This document shows positions 17,146-25,177 of a DNA stretch of 64,000 nt, one piece after another. The translations under genes were made by a program, and so were the position numbers. The stretch's first letter is position 1, and the number at the start of each line of letters is the position of its first letter. Below the pieces are notes generated by a model, which saw only the letters and a list, made by a program, of their open reading frames with translations, did not search any database and was not told the origin of the DNA. The DNA is from Actinorhabdospora filicis (GTDB taxonomy: Bacteria; Actinomycetota; Actinomycetes; Mycobacteriales; Micromonosporaceae): assembly GCF_030269765.1 (NCBI RefSeq), contig NZ_BSTX01000006.1, forward strand, positions 1-64,000, in the 5' to 3' direction.

Positions 17146-19605
17146 CTAGAACAGGCCGCGCAGCTCACCGCGTCCGCGCAGGCCGAGCTTGCGGTAGACC
17201 GAGCGGAGCTGGTTGTCCACCGTCCGCACCGAGACCACCAGCGCGGCCGCGATCTCCCTGCTGCTGTGCCCGAGGGACGCCAGCCGCGCCACCTCGCGTT
17301 CGCGCTCGGTGAGCCCGGAGGGGCCCATCAGGACCCGCAGGGGACCGGCGTACCAGCCGTATTCGATCCGGACGCGCTCGGCGTCGAGCGGGCCGAGGAG
17401 CGGCACGGCGTGCGCGGCGGCCTCCGCGGCGTATAGCCGCAGCCCGCGTGCGCCGAGCGCGGCGGCGACCGCCAGGAGCGCGTGCGGATCGCGCGCGTGC
17501 AGCGCGGCCGCCTGCGCGACGGCCAGCCGGAGCAGCGGGTTGTCCCCGGCGAGGCGGGTGAGCGGCTCGCGCGCCTCGCGCGCGCCCAGCCGCAGCGCGG
17601 TGTGCCAGGCCGCCGCCTCCAGCCCGCGCAGTTCGGTGCCCGACAGCCCGCGTGCGACCGTCACCGCCGCCGCGCGCGCCGAGGACGGCGACGCCGAGGC
17701 CCACACCCTCGCGTCGGCCAGCGCCCACGTCGTCGCCGCGTGATGGGGTGTGGCCGGGGCGGTGGCGAGGACATCGGCGGCCACGCCGGGCAGTCCGCTG
17801 TGGACGGCGGCCAGCACCAGCTCGACCGGCGCCGGCGGCGCCAGCGGCACCGGCCCGGTGACGCTGCGCGAGGCGGCCGCCAGCAGCTCACGGGCCCGGC
17901 CCGGGTGCCCGCGCAGCAGCAGCGAACGCGCGGTGAGGACCGCGACGTGCGCGTCGGCGATCGGCCCGCCGCCCATCGTGGCGCGCAGGCTCGCCACCGC
18001 GGCGTCGAGCCCGCCGACGTCGCCTAGCCCGGCGTGGGCCTCGGCGAGGGCGCGGTGCAGCAGCGCCAGCCCGGTCGGCTCCCGCTCCGGGGACGGCTCC
18101 CAGCGGGCGATCGCGGCCGCCGCGTCGGCCACCGCGCCCGCCAGGTCCCCCGACGAGACCTTCGCCGAGGCGGTCACCAGGGCGGCGGTGTCCACCAGCC
18201 GCGCGCTGACACCGGGATCGGGCAGCGTGGCCAGCCCGGCGGCCAGCTCCCCGCGCCAGACGCGGTACATCGCCAGCGGCCACAGGAAGTCGGCGGGCTC
18301 CGGCGCGCCCTCGGCGGCCGTGGCCAGGATCGCGTCGGCGGCGGCGGGATCGTCGTGCCCGAACAGGACCGCGCAGGCGCGGATGTTGACCAGGGACGAA
18401 CGCCACGGCTCCGCCAGGTCCTCGGCGCCCACGGCGATGGCCTCGGCGGCGGCGTGGTCCCCGGTGTGCAGATGGACCGCGCCCAGCAGCACGCGCGCGG
18501 CCACCGGCCCGCCGAGCTCGTGGGCGCGCCGGGCCAGGCGCGCGGCGAGCGGCGCGTCCAGGAGGTTCCACACCTCCATCGCCGTCTCGGTCAGCTCCAC
18601 CGGATCGGCCTCCTCGCCCGACTCCAGCGACCACACCGCCAGCCGCACCCGGTCGGCGGTGGTGCGCGGACCGTGCTCGCGCAGGGCCCGCGACAGCTCC
18701 CGCAGCAGCCGCCGTCGCCGCAGCGGCGGCAGCGTCTCGCGCAGGACCTCGCCGTAGAGGGGATGCGCCAGGCGCAGCCCGGTGGCGTCCATGCGGACGA
18801 CCCCGGCCTCCTCGGCGGCCTCCAGCGCGCCCGGCGCGAGCGTGAGGGCCTCCGGCGCGAGCGGCTCGGCGAAGGCCACGTACTCGGCGACGGCGGCCAC
18901 GCGCGGGTCGCGGGGCAGGCGTGCGGCGATGAGCGCGGTCAGGCGCGTGGTCAGCGGCAGCTCGCCGGTCAGCCGCCACACCCCGTCCCCGGCGGTCAGG
19001 ACACCGCTCTCGCGCCCGGCGCGCACCAGCTCGGCCAGCATCAGCGCGTTCCCGCCCGCCCGCGCGCACATCGCCCCGGCGGTGGACTCCTCGACCCGCC
19101 CGCCGAGGGCCGCGCGCAGCAGCGCCGTGCTCTCGCCGGGCGTCAGCGGCGCCAGCGCCACGCGGTTGCCGCCGCAGGCGCCCACCAGGTCCCACACCGC
19201 GCCGCCGGGGTCCACGCCGTCGCGGACGGTCAGCAGCACCGGCACTCGCCCGCCGTCGATGAGGTGCCGCACGAGCGCGGTGGAGGCCGGATCCAGCAGA
19301 TGCGCGTCGTCCACGTGCACCGCCGCGTCCCCGTCCAGGACCGACAGGGCCCACCCGACGGGGTTCGCCGCGGCCTGCGGCGGCGGCGCGGGCAGCAGGT
19401 GCGCGAACGCCCCGAACGGCACGCCCCGCAGCGCCTCGGCGGCGCGCGCGACCCGCGCGTCCGGTCCCACCGCCTCGGCCGCCAGGCGGCTCTTGCCCAC
19501 CCCCGCCGGCCCGGTGATCACCGCGTGCCCGCCGGGCGCGGCGAGGAACCCGGCGAGCGCGGCCAGCTCCGCCTCGCGCCCGGCGAAGGGCCACTGCGTC
19601 GTCAT
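17146..19605 (-). CDS. LAL-type LuxR family regulator
   Basis: 819 aa. The N-terminal P-loop ATPase has Walker A GPAGVGKS (residues 32-39) and a VHVDDAHLLD Walker B. A long helical TPR-like middle follows, and the C-terminus is a LuxR helix-turn-helix (about residues 757-812, LTEREREVARLASLGHSSREIA). This is the large ATP-binding LuxR (MalT-like) architecture, common as pathway-specific or stress regulators in actinomycetes. Targets are unknown; the divergent gene at 19723 is one candidate. Confidence 0.9.
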   Translation of the reverse strand: MTTQWPFAGREAELAALAGFLAAPGGHAVITGPAGVGKSRLAAEAVGPDARVARAAEALRGVPFGAFAHLLPAPPPQAAANPVGWALSVLDGDAAVHVDDAHLLDPASTALVRHLIDGGRVPVLLTVRDGVDPGGAVWDLVGACGGNRVALAPLTPGESTALLRAALGGRVEESTAGAMCARAGGNALMLAELVRAGRESGVLTAGDGVWRLTGELPLTTRLTALIAARLPRDPRVAAVAEYVAFAEPLAPEALTLAPGALEAAEEAGVVRMDATGLRLAHPLYGEVLRETLPPLRRRRLLRELSRALREHGPRTTADRVRLAVWSLESGEEADPVELTETAMEVWNLLDAPLAARLARRAHELGGPVAARVLLGAVHLHTGDHAAAEAIAVGAEDLAEPWRSSLVNIRACAVLFGHDDPAAADAILATAAEGAPEPADFLWPLAMYRVWRGELAAGLATLPDPGVSARLVDTAALVTASAKVSSGDLAGAVADAAAAIARWEPSPEREPTGLALLHRALAEAHAGLGDVGGLDAAVASLRATMGGGPIADAHVAVLTARSLLLRGHPGRARELLAAASRSVTGPVPLAPPAPVELVLAAVHSGLPGVAADVLATAPATPHHAATTWALADARVWASASPSSARAAAVTVARGLSGTELRGLEAAAWHTALRLGAREAREPLTRLAGDNPLLRLAVAQAAALHARDPHALLAVAAALGARGLRLYAAEAAAHAVPLLGPLDAERVRIEYGWYAGPLRVLMGPSGLTEREREVARLASLGHSSREIAAALVVSVRTVDNQLRSVYRKLGLRGRGELRGLF

Positions 19606-19722
19606 GGCGCGCAGCGTAACCGGATTTGAGTAGCCCGCTACTCATGCGTTCCGGCCACGGCCCGCCACACCATTGCTCGTCCCCGGCGCACACGGGGGAG
19701 AACCGGAGACGGGGGATGGGTG

Positions 19723-20553
19723 ATGGGGAGAGCCCCGGTGACGGCGATCGTCGTCGTGTCGGTCCTGGCCTGGACGGCGCTCGCCGCGGGTGGGACGTAC
19801 CTGCTGGCGGGGGCGGGTGGCGGCGGCCCGGGCGGCGGCACCGCGTCGCCGGGGCCGCAGCCCACGTCCACGGTGTCGGTGTCGCCGTCGGGGAACGGGG
19901 ACGGCGGCGGCACGCTCAGCCACCCGCCGGGCGGCGTCGCGGCGAGCGTCGTCGACGCCGCGACCGGCGCGGGGGAGTGCCCGCTGCTGGTGGAGCTGAC
20001 CGGCGTCATCGCCGCCGACCCCGGCACCGCCGTCCGCTACACCTGGCGCACCCACGACAGCCGCAGCACCGGCGAGCAGAGCGTCACCACCGGCGCCGAC
20101 GGGCAGGCGCGGGTGCGCGGGCGCTTCGACTTCCCCGGGACCTCCTGGCAGGGCACCGTCGCGCTGACCGTGCTCGGCGCGGGCGTCCAGTCGGCCCCGC
20201 GCGAGCTGGCGCTCACGTGCGCGCCGGTGATCACCGCCGAACGCGACGGGCCGGTCGCCGACGCGCGCGTGGACTGCTCCTCGGGCATCGTCACCGACCA
20301 GGCCTACGTCCAGTTCGCCGTGCGCGCCAACGCCGGGCCGGTCACCGTCCACTACGCCCTGGTGGAGGACGGCGCGATCACCGAGGGGGACGTGGAGATC
20401 ACCGCCCCGGCCGGTGGTGAGGAGTACGTCGTCTACATCGGGCCGATGGCCCCCGTCCACGAGGGCGGACGGCGCGAGGTCACCCTCGTGGCCCCTTACC
20501 CGCAGTCCACCGTGTCCCTGACCGTCGACTACCGCGTTATCTGTGGAGGATGA
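19723..20553 (+). CDS. Membrane-anchored extracellular protein, unknown
   Basis: 276 aa. One N-terminal hydrophobic segment (residues about 7-28) is followed by a Gly/Pro/Ser/Thr-rich linker of about 45 residues, then a beta-rich domain of about 190 residues with four Cys, probably forming two disulfides outside the cell. I see no named family; Ig-like folding is possible. ATG at 19723 is preferred over the GTG at 19720. It overlaps the next membrane-protein gene by 4 bp, so the two probably act together. Confidence 0.75.
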   Translation: MGRAPVTAIVVVSVLAWTALAAGGTYLLAGAGGGGPGGGTASPGPQPTSTVSVSPSGNGDGGGTLSHPPGGVAASVVDAATGAGECPLLVELTGVIAADPGTAVRYTWRTHDSRSTGEQSVTTGADGQARVRGRFDFPGTSWQGTVALTVLGAGVQSAPRELALTCAPVITAERDGPVADARVDCSSGIVTDQAYVQFAVRANAGPVTVHYALVEDGAITEGDVEITAPAGGEEYVVYIGPMAPVHEGGRREVTLVAPYPQSTVSLTVDYRVICGG

Positions 20554-21113
20554 TCGTGCGCCTATCCGTCGGCAACAGCGCCGCCGTCAAGATCCTGGGC
20601 AGCGTGGTCGTGCTGTTCCTGCTGACCGCCGCCACCGGCGTCTCGGTCGGGATCGCCACCGGCTACGACATCATGACCATGACCCCGCACCCCGGCGACG
20701 AGGGACCGCGCGTCCTGCTGCTGGTGCCCTTCGCCGCGGCGATCGTGGCGATCTTCGCGATGCTGTCGATCTGGCGGACCGCCGCGTGGCTGCACGGGAC
20801 CCGCCTGACCCACCGCTCCACCTTCGGGCTCGGCACCGTCGACCTGGCGCGCGCCGGACGGCTGTGGTTCGAGGAGCGCAAGCAGCGCACGACCAGCCGG
20901 CAGGGCGACATGCAGGTCACCACGACCTACTCCGTCCCGCTGCTGTGCGCCGAAGACGCCGGGACCGTCGTCCGCCTGCCCCTCGCCTGGTACGGGCGCC
21001 GTGTGCCGCACACGCAGCTGTCGATGCTGGCCGCCGCCATCGAGTCCGGCTACCGGCCCGGCCCGGCCGGGGACCACGCGCGGGCGGCGGCGGCGCAGCT
21101 GCGCGTCATGTGA
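20550..21113 (+). CDS. Two-helix membrane protein, unknown
   Basis: 187 aa. Two transmembrane segments (residues about 14-40 and 55-78) are followed by a soluble C-terminal part of about 105 residues that carries KQRTTSRQGDMQVTTTYSVPLLC and ends in an Ala-rich helix. No family recognised. It is translationally coupled (4-bp overlap) with the upstream anchored extracellular protein, which suggests a shared cell-surface function. Confidence 0.75.
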   Translation: MIVRLSVGNSAAVKILGSVVVLFLLTAATGVSVGIATGYDIMTMTPHPGDEGPRVLLLVPFAAAIVAIFAMLSIWRTAAWLHGTRLTHRSTFGLGTVDLARAGRLWFEERKQRTTSRQGDMQVTTTYSVPLLCAEDAGTVVRLPLAWYGRRVPHTQLSMLAAAIESGYRPGPAGDHARAAAAQLRVM

Positions 21114-21129
21114 CACGTAGGGTGACGGC

Positions 21130-21813
21130 GTGCTATTCGAAGAACTCGCGTGGGCCGAGACGCCCATCGGTGAGATCAGCCTCCGCCGCCGCCACGATCC
21201 CGCCCTCGGTCACGAGGTCCACGAGGTGAAGCTGGGCGAGGAGTACCTCATGTCCAGCGCCTTCACCGCCGCCGAGATCGCCCTCGCCGAACTCGGCCTG
21301 GCCCGCCTGGACGGCGCCGGGCTCGATGTCCTCGTCGGCGGTCTCGGCCTCGGCTACACCGCCCGCGCGGTCCTGGACGACCCGCGCGTGGGCGCCCTGA
21401 CGGTGGTCGACGCGCTGCCGGAGGTCATCGACTGGCACCGGCGCGGGCTCGTCCCCCTCGGCGAGGGCATCGCCACCGACCCGCGCTGCCGTCTCGTCGC
21501 CGCCGACTTCTTCACCTCGGTGATGGAGGACGGCGAGACCTACGACGCGCTGCTGATCGACATCGACCACAGCCCCAGCCACCACCTCGCGCCCGGCGGC
21601 GAGGGCTTCTACTCCCCGGACGGCACCGCGCGCATGGCTCGCCGCATCCGCGAGGGCGGCGTCTTCGGGCTGTGGTCGAACGACCCGCCCGAGGAGGACT
21701 ACCTGGCGGTCCTGCGGGGCGTGTTCACCGATGTGGAAGCGCGCGTGGTGGGCTTCTGGAACCCGCTGCAGGGACGGGAGTCGACCAACACGGTGTACCT
21801 GGGTACCCGCTGA
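21130..21813 (+). CDS. Spermidine synthase-like methyltransferase-fold protein
   Basis: 227 aa from a GTG start. The Rossmann core has DVLVGGLGLGYTAR (glycine-rich motif I, about residue 65), an acidic VVDALPEVIDWHR (motif post-I) and YDALLIDIDHSP at the catalytic position, matching the polyamine synthase / spermidine synthase-like branch. It may be an aminopropyltransferase or an unrelated SAM-dependent methyltransferase; no S-adenosylmethionine decarboxylase gene is nearby. Confidence 0.82.
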   Translation: MLFEELAWAETPIGEISLRRRHDPALGHEVHEVKLGEEYLMSSAFTAAEIALAELGLARLDGAGLDVLVGGLGLGYTARAVLDDPRVGALTVVDALPEVIDWHRRGLVPLGEGIATDPRCRLVAADFFTSVMEDGETYDALLIDIDHSPSHHLAPGGEGFYSPDGTARMARRIREGGVFGLWSNDPPEEDYLAVLRGVFTDVEARVVGFWNPLQGRESTNTVYLGTR

Positions 21814-21927
21814 CCTGCGGAAACGCCGCCCGAGAAAAACCTCCCCGGAAAATGTCGAGCCCGCCCGGGCCGCCCCGACCAACGGGTGAGGGCCCACGAG
21901 GGGCCGCGAACCTGAGGAGCGATCACG

Positions 21928-22491
21928 ATGCGCAAGCTCACCTACTGGGTCCACCAGTCCGTCGACGGTTTCATCAGCGGCCCCAACGGGGAGTTCGACT
22001 GGCCGGAGCTGACCCCGGAGCTGACCGAGTACTCCTACGCCGTCCACGAGGACGTCGACACGTTCCTGTACGGGCGGGTCGTGTGGGAGTTCATGTCGTC
22101 GTTCTGGCCCGTCGCCGAGAGCATCGCCGACGATGAGCACACCCGCACCTTCGCGCCGATCTGGCGGAAGACGCCGAAGGTGGTCATCTCCCGCACGCTG
22201 GAGAAGGCCGACTGGAACACCACCGTCATCGGCGGCGACCTCTACGCCGCCGTCACCGAACTCAAGTCGCGGGACGGCGGCGGGCTTCTGCTGAACGGCG
22301 GGTCCAAGGCCGCCGCCGCGCTCACCGAGCTGGGGCTCATCGACGAGTACATCGTCATGACGCACCCGGTGGTCCTGGGCGGCGGGCAGGAGCTGTTCCC
22401 GCGCGACGAGACGCGCCGGAAGCTGAACCTGGCCGGGAGTCACGTGTGCGACGGGCGCGTGGTGGTCTCCCGGTACACGCCCGCGGGGTAG
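21928..22491 (+). CDS. Dihydrofolate reductase / RibD C-terminal family protein
   Basis: 187 aa, full length for the family. It opens with the beta-strand and VDGF motif typical of RibD-C proteins (HQSVDGFISGPNG), continues with YGRVVWEFM and ends with the GGSKAAAALTELGLIDEY region. It probably reduces an unknown substrate with NADPH. Strong GAGGAG ribosome site. A hairpin follows at 22527. Confidence 0.88.
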   Translation: MRKLTYWVHQSVDGFISGPNGEFDWPELTPELTEYSYAVHEDVDTFLYGRVVWEFMSSFWPVAESIADDEHTRTFAPIWRKTPKVVISRTLEKADWNTTVIGGDLYAAVTELKSRDGGGLLLNGGSKAAAALTELGLIDEYIVMTHPVVLGGGQELFPRDETRRKLNLAGSHVCDGRVVVSRYTPAG

Positions 22492-22526
22492 CCCGGAGGC
22501 GCGGCGCGGGGCGGAAACTCAGCGAA

Positions 22527-22552
22527 GTGACCGGACACTGTGGACCGGTCAC
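22527..22552. terminator. Hairpin after the RibD-like gene
   Basis: Perfect 8-bp arms GTGACCGG and CCGGTCAC with a 10-nt spacer, 36 bp after the stop. It may be a weak terminator or an operator for the next gene. Confidence 0.4.
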
Positions 22553-22651
22553 CACCGCGCCGCGCCGATGAGGACCCGAGGACGCTTCGTGTCTGGCAGA
22601 CTCCGATGGCACGGCGGCCGGGGGATGGCCGCCGCACCCCCTGGAGGTCCC

Positions 22652-23497
22652 ATGTACACACCCCGTCCGCAGATGCCGGGCCGGGTCATCCTCGCCACCG
22701 CGATGATCGCCGTCCTGGCCGGAGCCTCACTGCTGACCCTCCTGCGCGGACTGTCCGCCGGATGGTTCGCCGCCGGGAACGTCATCGGGTGGACCGGCGG
22801 CGCCCTGGCGGTGCTGGGCCTGGCCGCCGGCTTCGCCGCGGTGAACTTCCGCGCCGGGCGCGCCTGGATCCGCCGGCTCGCCCTCGGCTGCTGCCTCGCC
22901 ATCGCGATCCTCACCGGCGCGGCGGCGGCCGTCGCGTTCGTCCTCGGCCTCTCCTCCGGCGGGCTGGGCGCCGCGATCGCCCTGTTCATCGGCATCTTCG
23001 CCGTCGGCTTCGCCGCCCTGGCGGTGACCGCCTCGGTGGCCCTCATGTCCGCCCAGGCCCGCGACTGGTTCGGCTGGGCCGGGGACCTGGTCCCCGAGCA
23101 GGACGAGTGGCGCCCGGCCAGGGCGGTGCCCGCCGTCATGATCGCCACCGGCGTCGCCGCCCTGCTCGTGCTCATCCTGCTGTGGTCGCGGCTGACCCTC
23201 GGCTTCGGCGCCGACGCCCTCGGCATCGCCTCCGCCGTCGTGGTCGGCGCCATGGGCGTCCCCGTGGCCATGGGGGCCGTCGCCGCGCGCGTCATCGGCC
23301 TCGCGGCCGCCGCCGTCGGCTCCTTCGCGTGGGGCCTGGACGCCATCGCGTCCATCGTGTCGGTGATCTCGCCCGGCGACCTCGGCGACGCCTTCGCCGG
23401 ACTGTTCCTCATCGCCCTCGCCGGGCTGAACATCACCACCGTCGTGCTGCTCACCCGGCGCGGCCGGACGCCCGACGCCACCCCCGAGGCGGGCTAG
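22652..23497 (+). CDS. Polytopic integral membrane protein, unknown
   Basis: 281 aa with about eight hydrophobic segments, very rich in Ala, Gly, Val and Leu, and a charged stretch in the middle (VPEQDEWRPAR, about residue 148) that should face one side of the membrane. ATG at 22652 has TGGAGG seven bases upstream; a longer reading frame starting earlier is not supported. No transporter family signature was recognised. Confidence 0.75.
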   Translation: MYTPRPQMPGRVILATAMIAVLAGASLLTLLRGLSAGWFAAGNVIGWTGGALAVLGLAAGFAAVNFRAGRAWIRRLALGCCLAIAILTGAAAAVAFVLGLSSGGLGAAIALFIGIFAVGFAALAVTASVALMSAQARDWFGWAGDLVPEQDEWRPARAVPAVMIATGVAALLVLILLWSRLTLGFGADALGIASAVVVGAMGVPVAMGAVAARVIGLAAAAVGSFAWGLDAIASIVSVISPGDLGDAFAGLFLIALAGLNITTVVLLTRRGRTPDATPEAG

Positions 23498-23533
23498 GCT
23501 CGGAGCCGGACACCCACGAATAGGGAGCGATCG

Positions 23534-23824
23534 ATGACCGTACGCGCGACCTGGAACGGCGCCGTGCTCGCCGAATCCGATGACACCGTCATCGTGGAGG
23601 GCAACCACTACTTCCCGCCCGGCTCGATCAAGCGGGAGTACTTCAGCGACAGCGAGACGCACACCGTCTGCGGCTGGAAGGGCACCGCGTCCTACTACAC
23701 CGTCGTGGTCGACGGGGCGTCCAACGAGGACGCCGCCTGGTACTACCCGGACACCAAGCCCGAGGCCGACCACGTGAAGGACTACGTGGCGTTCTGGAAG
23801 GGCGTCGAGGTCACCGGCGCCTGA
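23534..23824 (+). CDS. DUF427 domain protein
   Basis: 96 aa, the usual length for single-domain DUF427. Typical elements are VVEGNHYFP-like (here VIVEGNHYFPP), the CGWKGTASYYTV core and YYPDTKPEADHVKDYVAFW near the end. The family is a small beta-fold of unknown function, common in actinobacteria. AGGGAG ribosome site before the ATG. A strong hairpin follows. Confidence 0.92.
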   Translation: MTVRATWNGAVLAESDDTVIVEGNHYFPPGSIKREYFSDSETHTVCGWKGTASYYTVVVDGASNEDAAWYYPDTKPEADHVKDYVAFWKGVEVTGA

Positions 23825-23833
23825 GCCGAGCGA

Positions 23834-23861
23834 AAAGGGCCGCCCCGAGGGGCGGCCCTTT
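23834..23861. terminator. Bidirectional terminator
   Basis: Arms AAAGGGCCGCCCC and GGGGCGGCCCTTT around a 2-nt loop, located between convergent genes at 23824 and 23864. T-rich ends on both strands suit an intrinsic terminator working in both directions. Confidence 0.88.
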
Positions 23862-23863
23862 CG

Positions 23864-24613
23864 TCACTTCCGGGTCGCGAGCCACTCGTCGAACGTGGTG
23901 GGCGCGATGCGCGCGTCCTCGCCCGGCAGCAGCGCGTTCCCGGCCATCTCGGCCCCGAACAGGCCCGCGTCCCAGCTCGGCACGAGCTTCACGTCGGTGC
24001 GCCCGTCGGCGGCGAGGGTGCGGCGGGCCATGTCGATCATGTCCTGCGGGTCGGGGCCCGCGACGTCGCGGTGGCGTCCCTGCGGCTCCCCGGCGGCGAT
24101 CTCGGCGAGGACGGCGGCCACGTCGGCCGGGGCGATCGGCTGGAGCAGCAGCGGGGCGATGGCCGCGACGCCGTCCCGCTCGACCCAGGAGGCGACCATC
24201 CCGGCGAAGTCGTGGAACTGGGTGGCCGGGACGATCGTCCACGGCACCGGACCGGCGGTGACCAGGCGCTCCTGCTCGCGCTTGCCGGAGTAGTGGTCGT
24301 TGCCCTCGACGCGGTGGACGCCCGCGATGGACAGCAGCACGTGGTGGCGGACCCCGGCGCACTCCTCGGCGGCCAGCAGGTTCGCCGTGGCGGTGCCGAA
24401 GGCGGCCACGGTCGACTCGCGGTCGGCGGCCTGGAGGTTGGTCGCGTCGACCACGGCGCCGACACCGGCGAGGGCCTCGTCGAGCCCGGCGCCGGTTGCC
24501 AGGTCGACGCCCGCGCCGCGGCTCATGCGCACGACCTCGTGGCCGGCGCCTTCGAGCTCGGCGACGGTGAGGGCTCCGATGTTGCCGGTGGCCCCGGCGA
24601 CGGCGATCCGCAT
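23864..24613 (-). CDS. NAD(P)-binding SDR family oxidoreductase (NmrA-like)
   Basis: 249 aa. N-terminal GATGNIG (residues 7-13) is the atypical-SDR nucleotide motif; the rest has the NmrA/YwnB-like order with HHVLLSIAGVHRV and a YSGKREQE segment in place of a classic YxxxK. It may be a redox sensor or quinone/flavin reductase-like protein. ATG at 24613 has GAGGAG upstream. It diverges from an Rrf2 regulator across an 82-bp region with a long inverted repeat, so it is likely that regulator's target. Confidence 0.85.
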   Translation of the reverse strand: MRIAVAGATGNIGALTVAELEGAGHEVVRMSRGAGVDLATGAGLDEALAGVGAVVDATNLQAADRESTVAAFGTATANLLAAEECAGVRHHVLLSIAGVHRVEGNDHYSGKREQERLVTAGPVPWTIVPATQFHDFAGMVASWVERDGVAAIAPLLLQPIAPADVAAVLAEIAAGEPQGRHRDVAGPDPQDMIDMARRTLAADGRTDVKLVPSWDAGLFGAEMAGNALLPGEDARIAPTTFDEWLATRK

Positions 24614-24649
24614 GGTGTGCAACTCCTCGGTAGGCGAACGCTCACAGGC

Positions 24650-24685
24650 TATCATGGACTAAATAGATCCGCAATCTCCATGATA
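24650..24685. promoter_or_regulatory. Candidate Rrf2 operator
   Basis: Perfect 9-bp inverted arms TATCATGGA (24650-24658) and TCCATGATA (24677-24685) around an 18-bp AT-richer centre, between the divergent SDR and Rrf2 genes. The second arm ends 10 bp before the regulator's start codon, consistent with autoregulation. Confidence 0.6.
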
Positions 24686-24695
24686 CGCTCATGCG

Positions 24696-25163
24696 GTGAA
24701 GCTGCCGGTGAGCACCGAATGGGTCCTGCACTGCGCGACGACCCTCGCGCAGCTGGAGCCGGGCGACAGCGCCTCGGCCGCGCAGCTCGCCGCCTACTAC
24801 GACCTGCCCGGTCCCTACCTCACCAAGCAGCTCAAGGCGCTGGTGAACGCCGGTGTGCTGACCGCCGCGACGGGCCCGCGCGGCGGATTCCGGCTCGCGC
24901 ACCCGGCCGCCGAGATCACCCTGCTGCGCATCGTGGAGGCCGTCGACGGCGCCGCCCCGCCCTACGAGTGCCGCGAGATCCGCCAGGCCGGCAAGGGCGC
25001 GCTCCCGGCCGCGGACTGCCGGGAAACGTGCGTCCTGGCGGCCAAGATGGCCGAGGCGCATCAGGCCTGGCGGTCCAGTCTGGACGCGGTCAGCCTCGCC
25101 GACATCCTCGGCTCGCTGCCCGCCACCGCGCCCGCCCGCACGCGCTCGAAGCTGAAGGGCTGA
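24696..25163 (+). CDS. Rrf2 family transcriptional regulator
   Basis: 155 aa from a GTG start. The winged helix-turn-helix spans residues about 1-70 (LPGPYLTKQLKALVNAGVL then GPRGGFRLA). Cysteines at about 91, 108 and 112 lie where Rrf2 proteins of the IscR/NsrR type bind an iron-sulfur cluster, so it may sense redox, iron or nitric oxide state. It probably controls the divergent SDR gene through the 24650 inverted repeat. Confidence 0.87.
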   Translation: MKLPVSTEWVLHCATTLAQLEPGDSASAAQLAAYYDLPGPYLTKQLKALVNAGVLTAATGPRGGFRLAHPAAEITLLRIVEAVDGAAPPYECREIRQAGKGALPAADCRETCVLAAKMAEAHQAWRSSLDAVSLADILGSLPATAPARTRSKLKG

Positions 25164-25177
25164 CGGCTCGCACGGAT

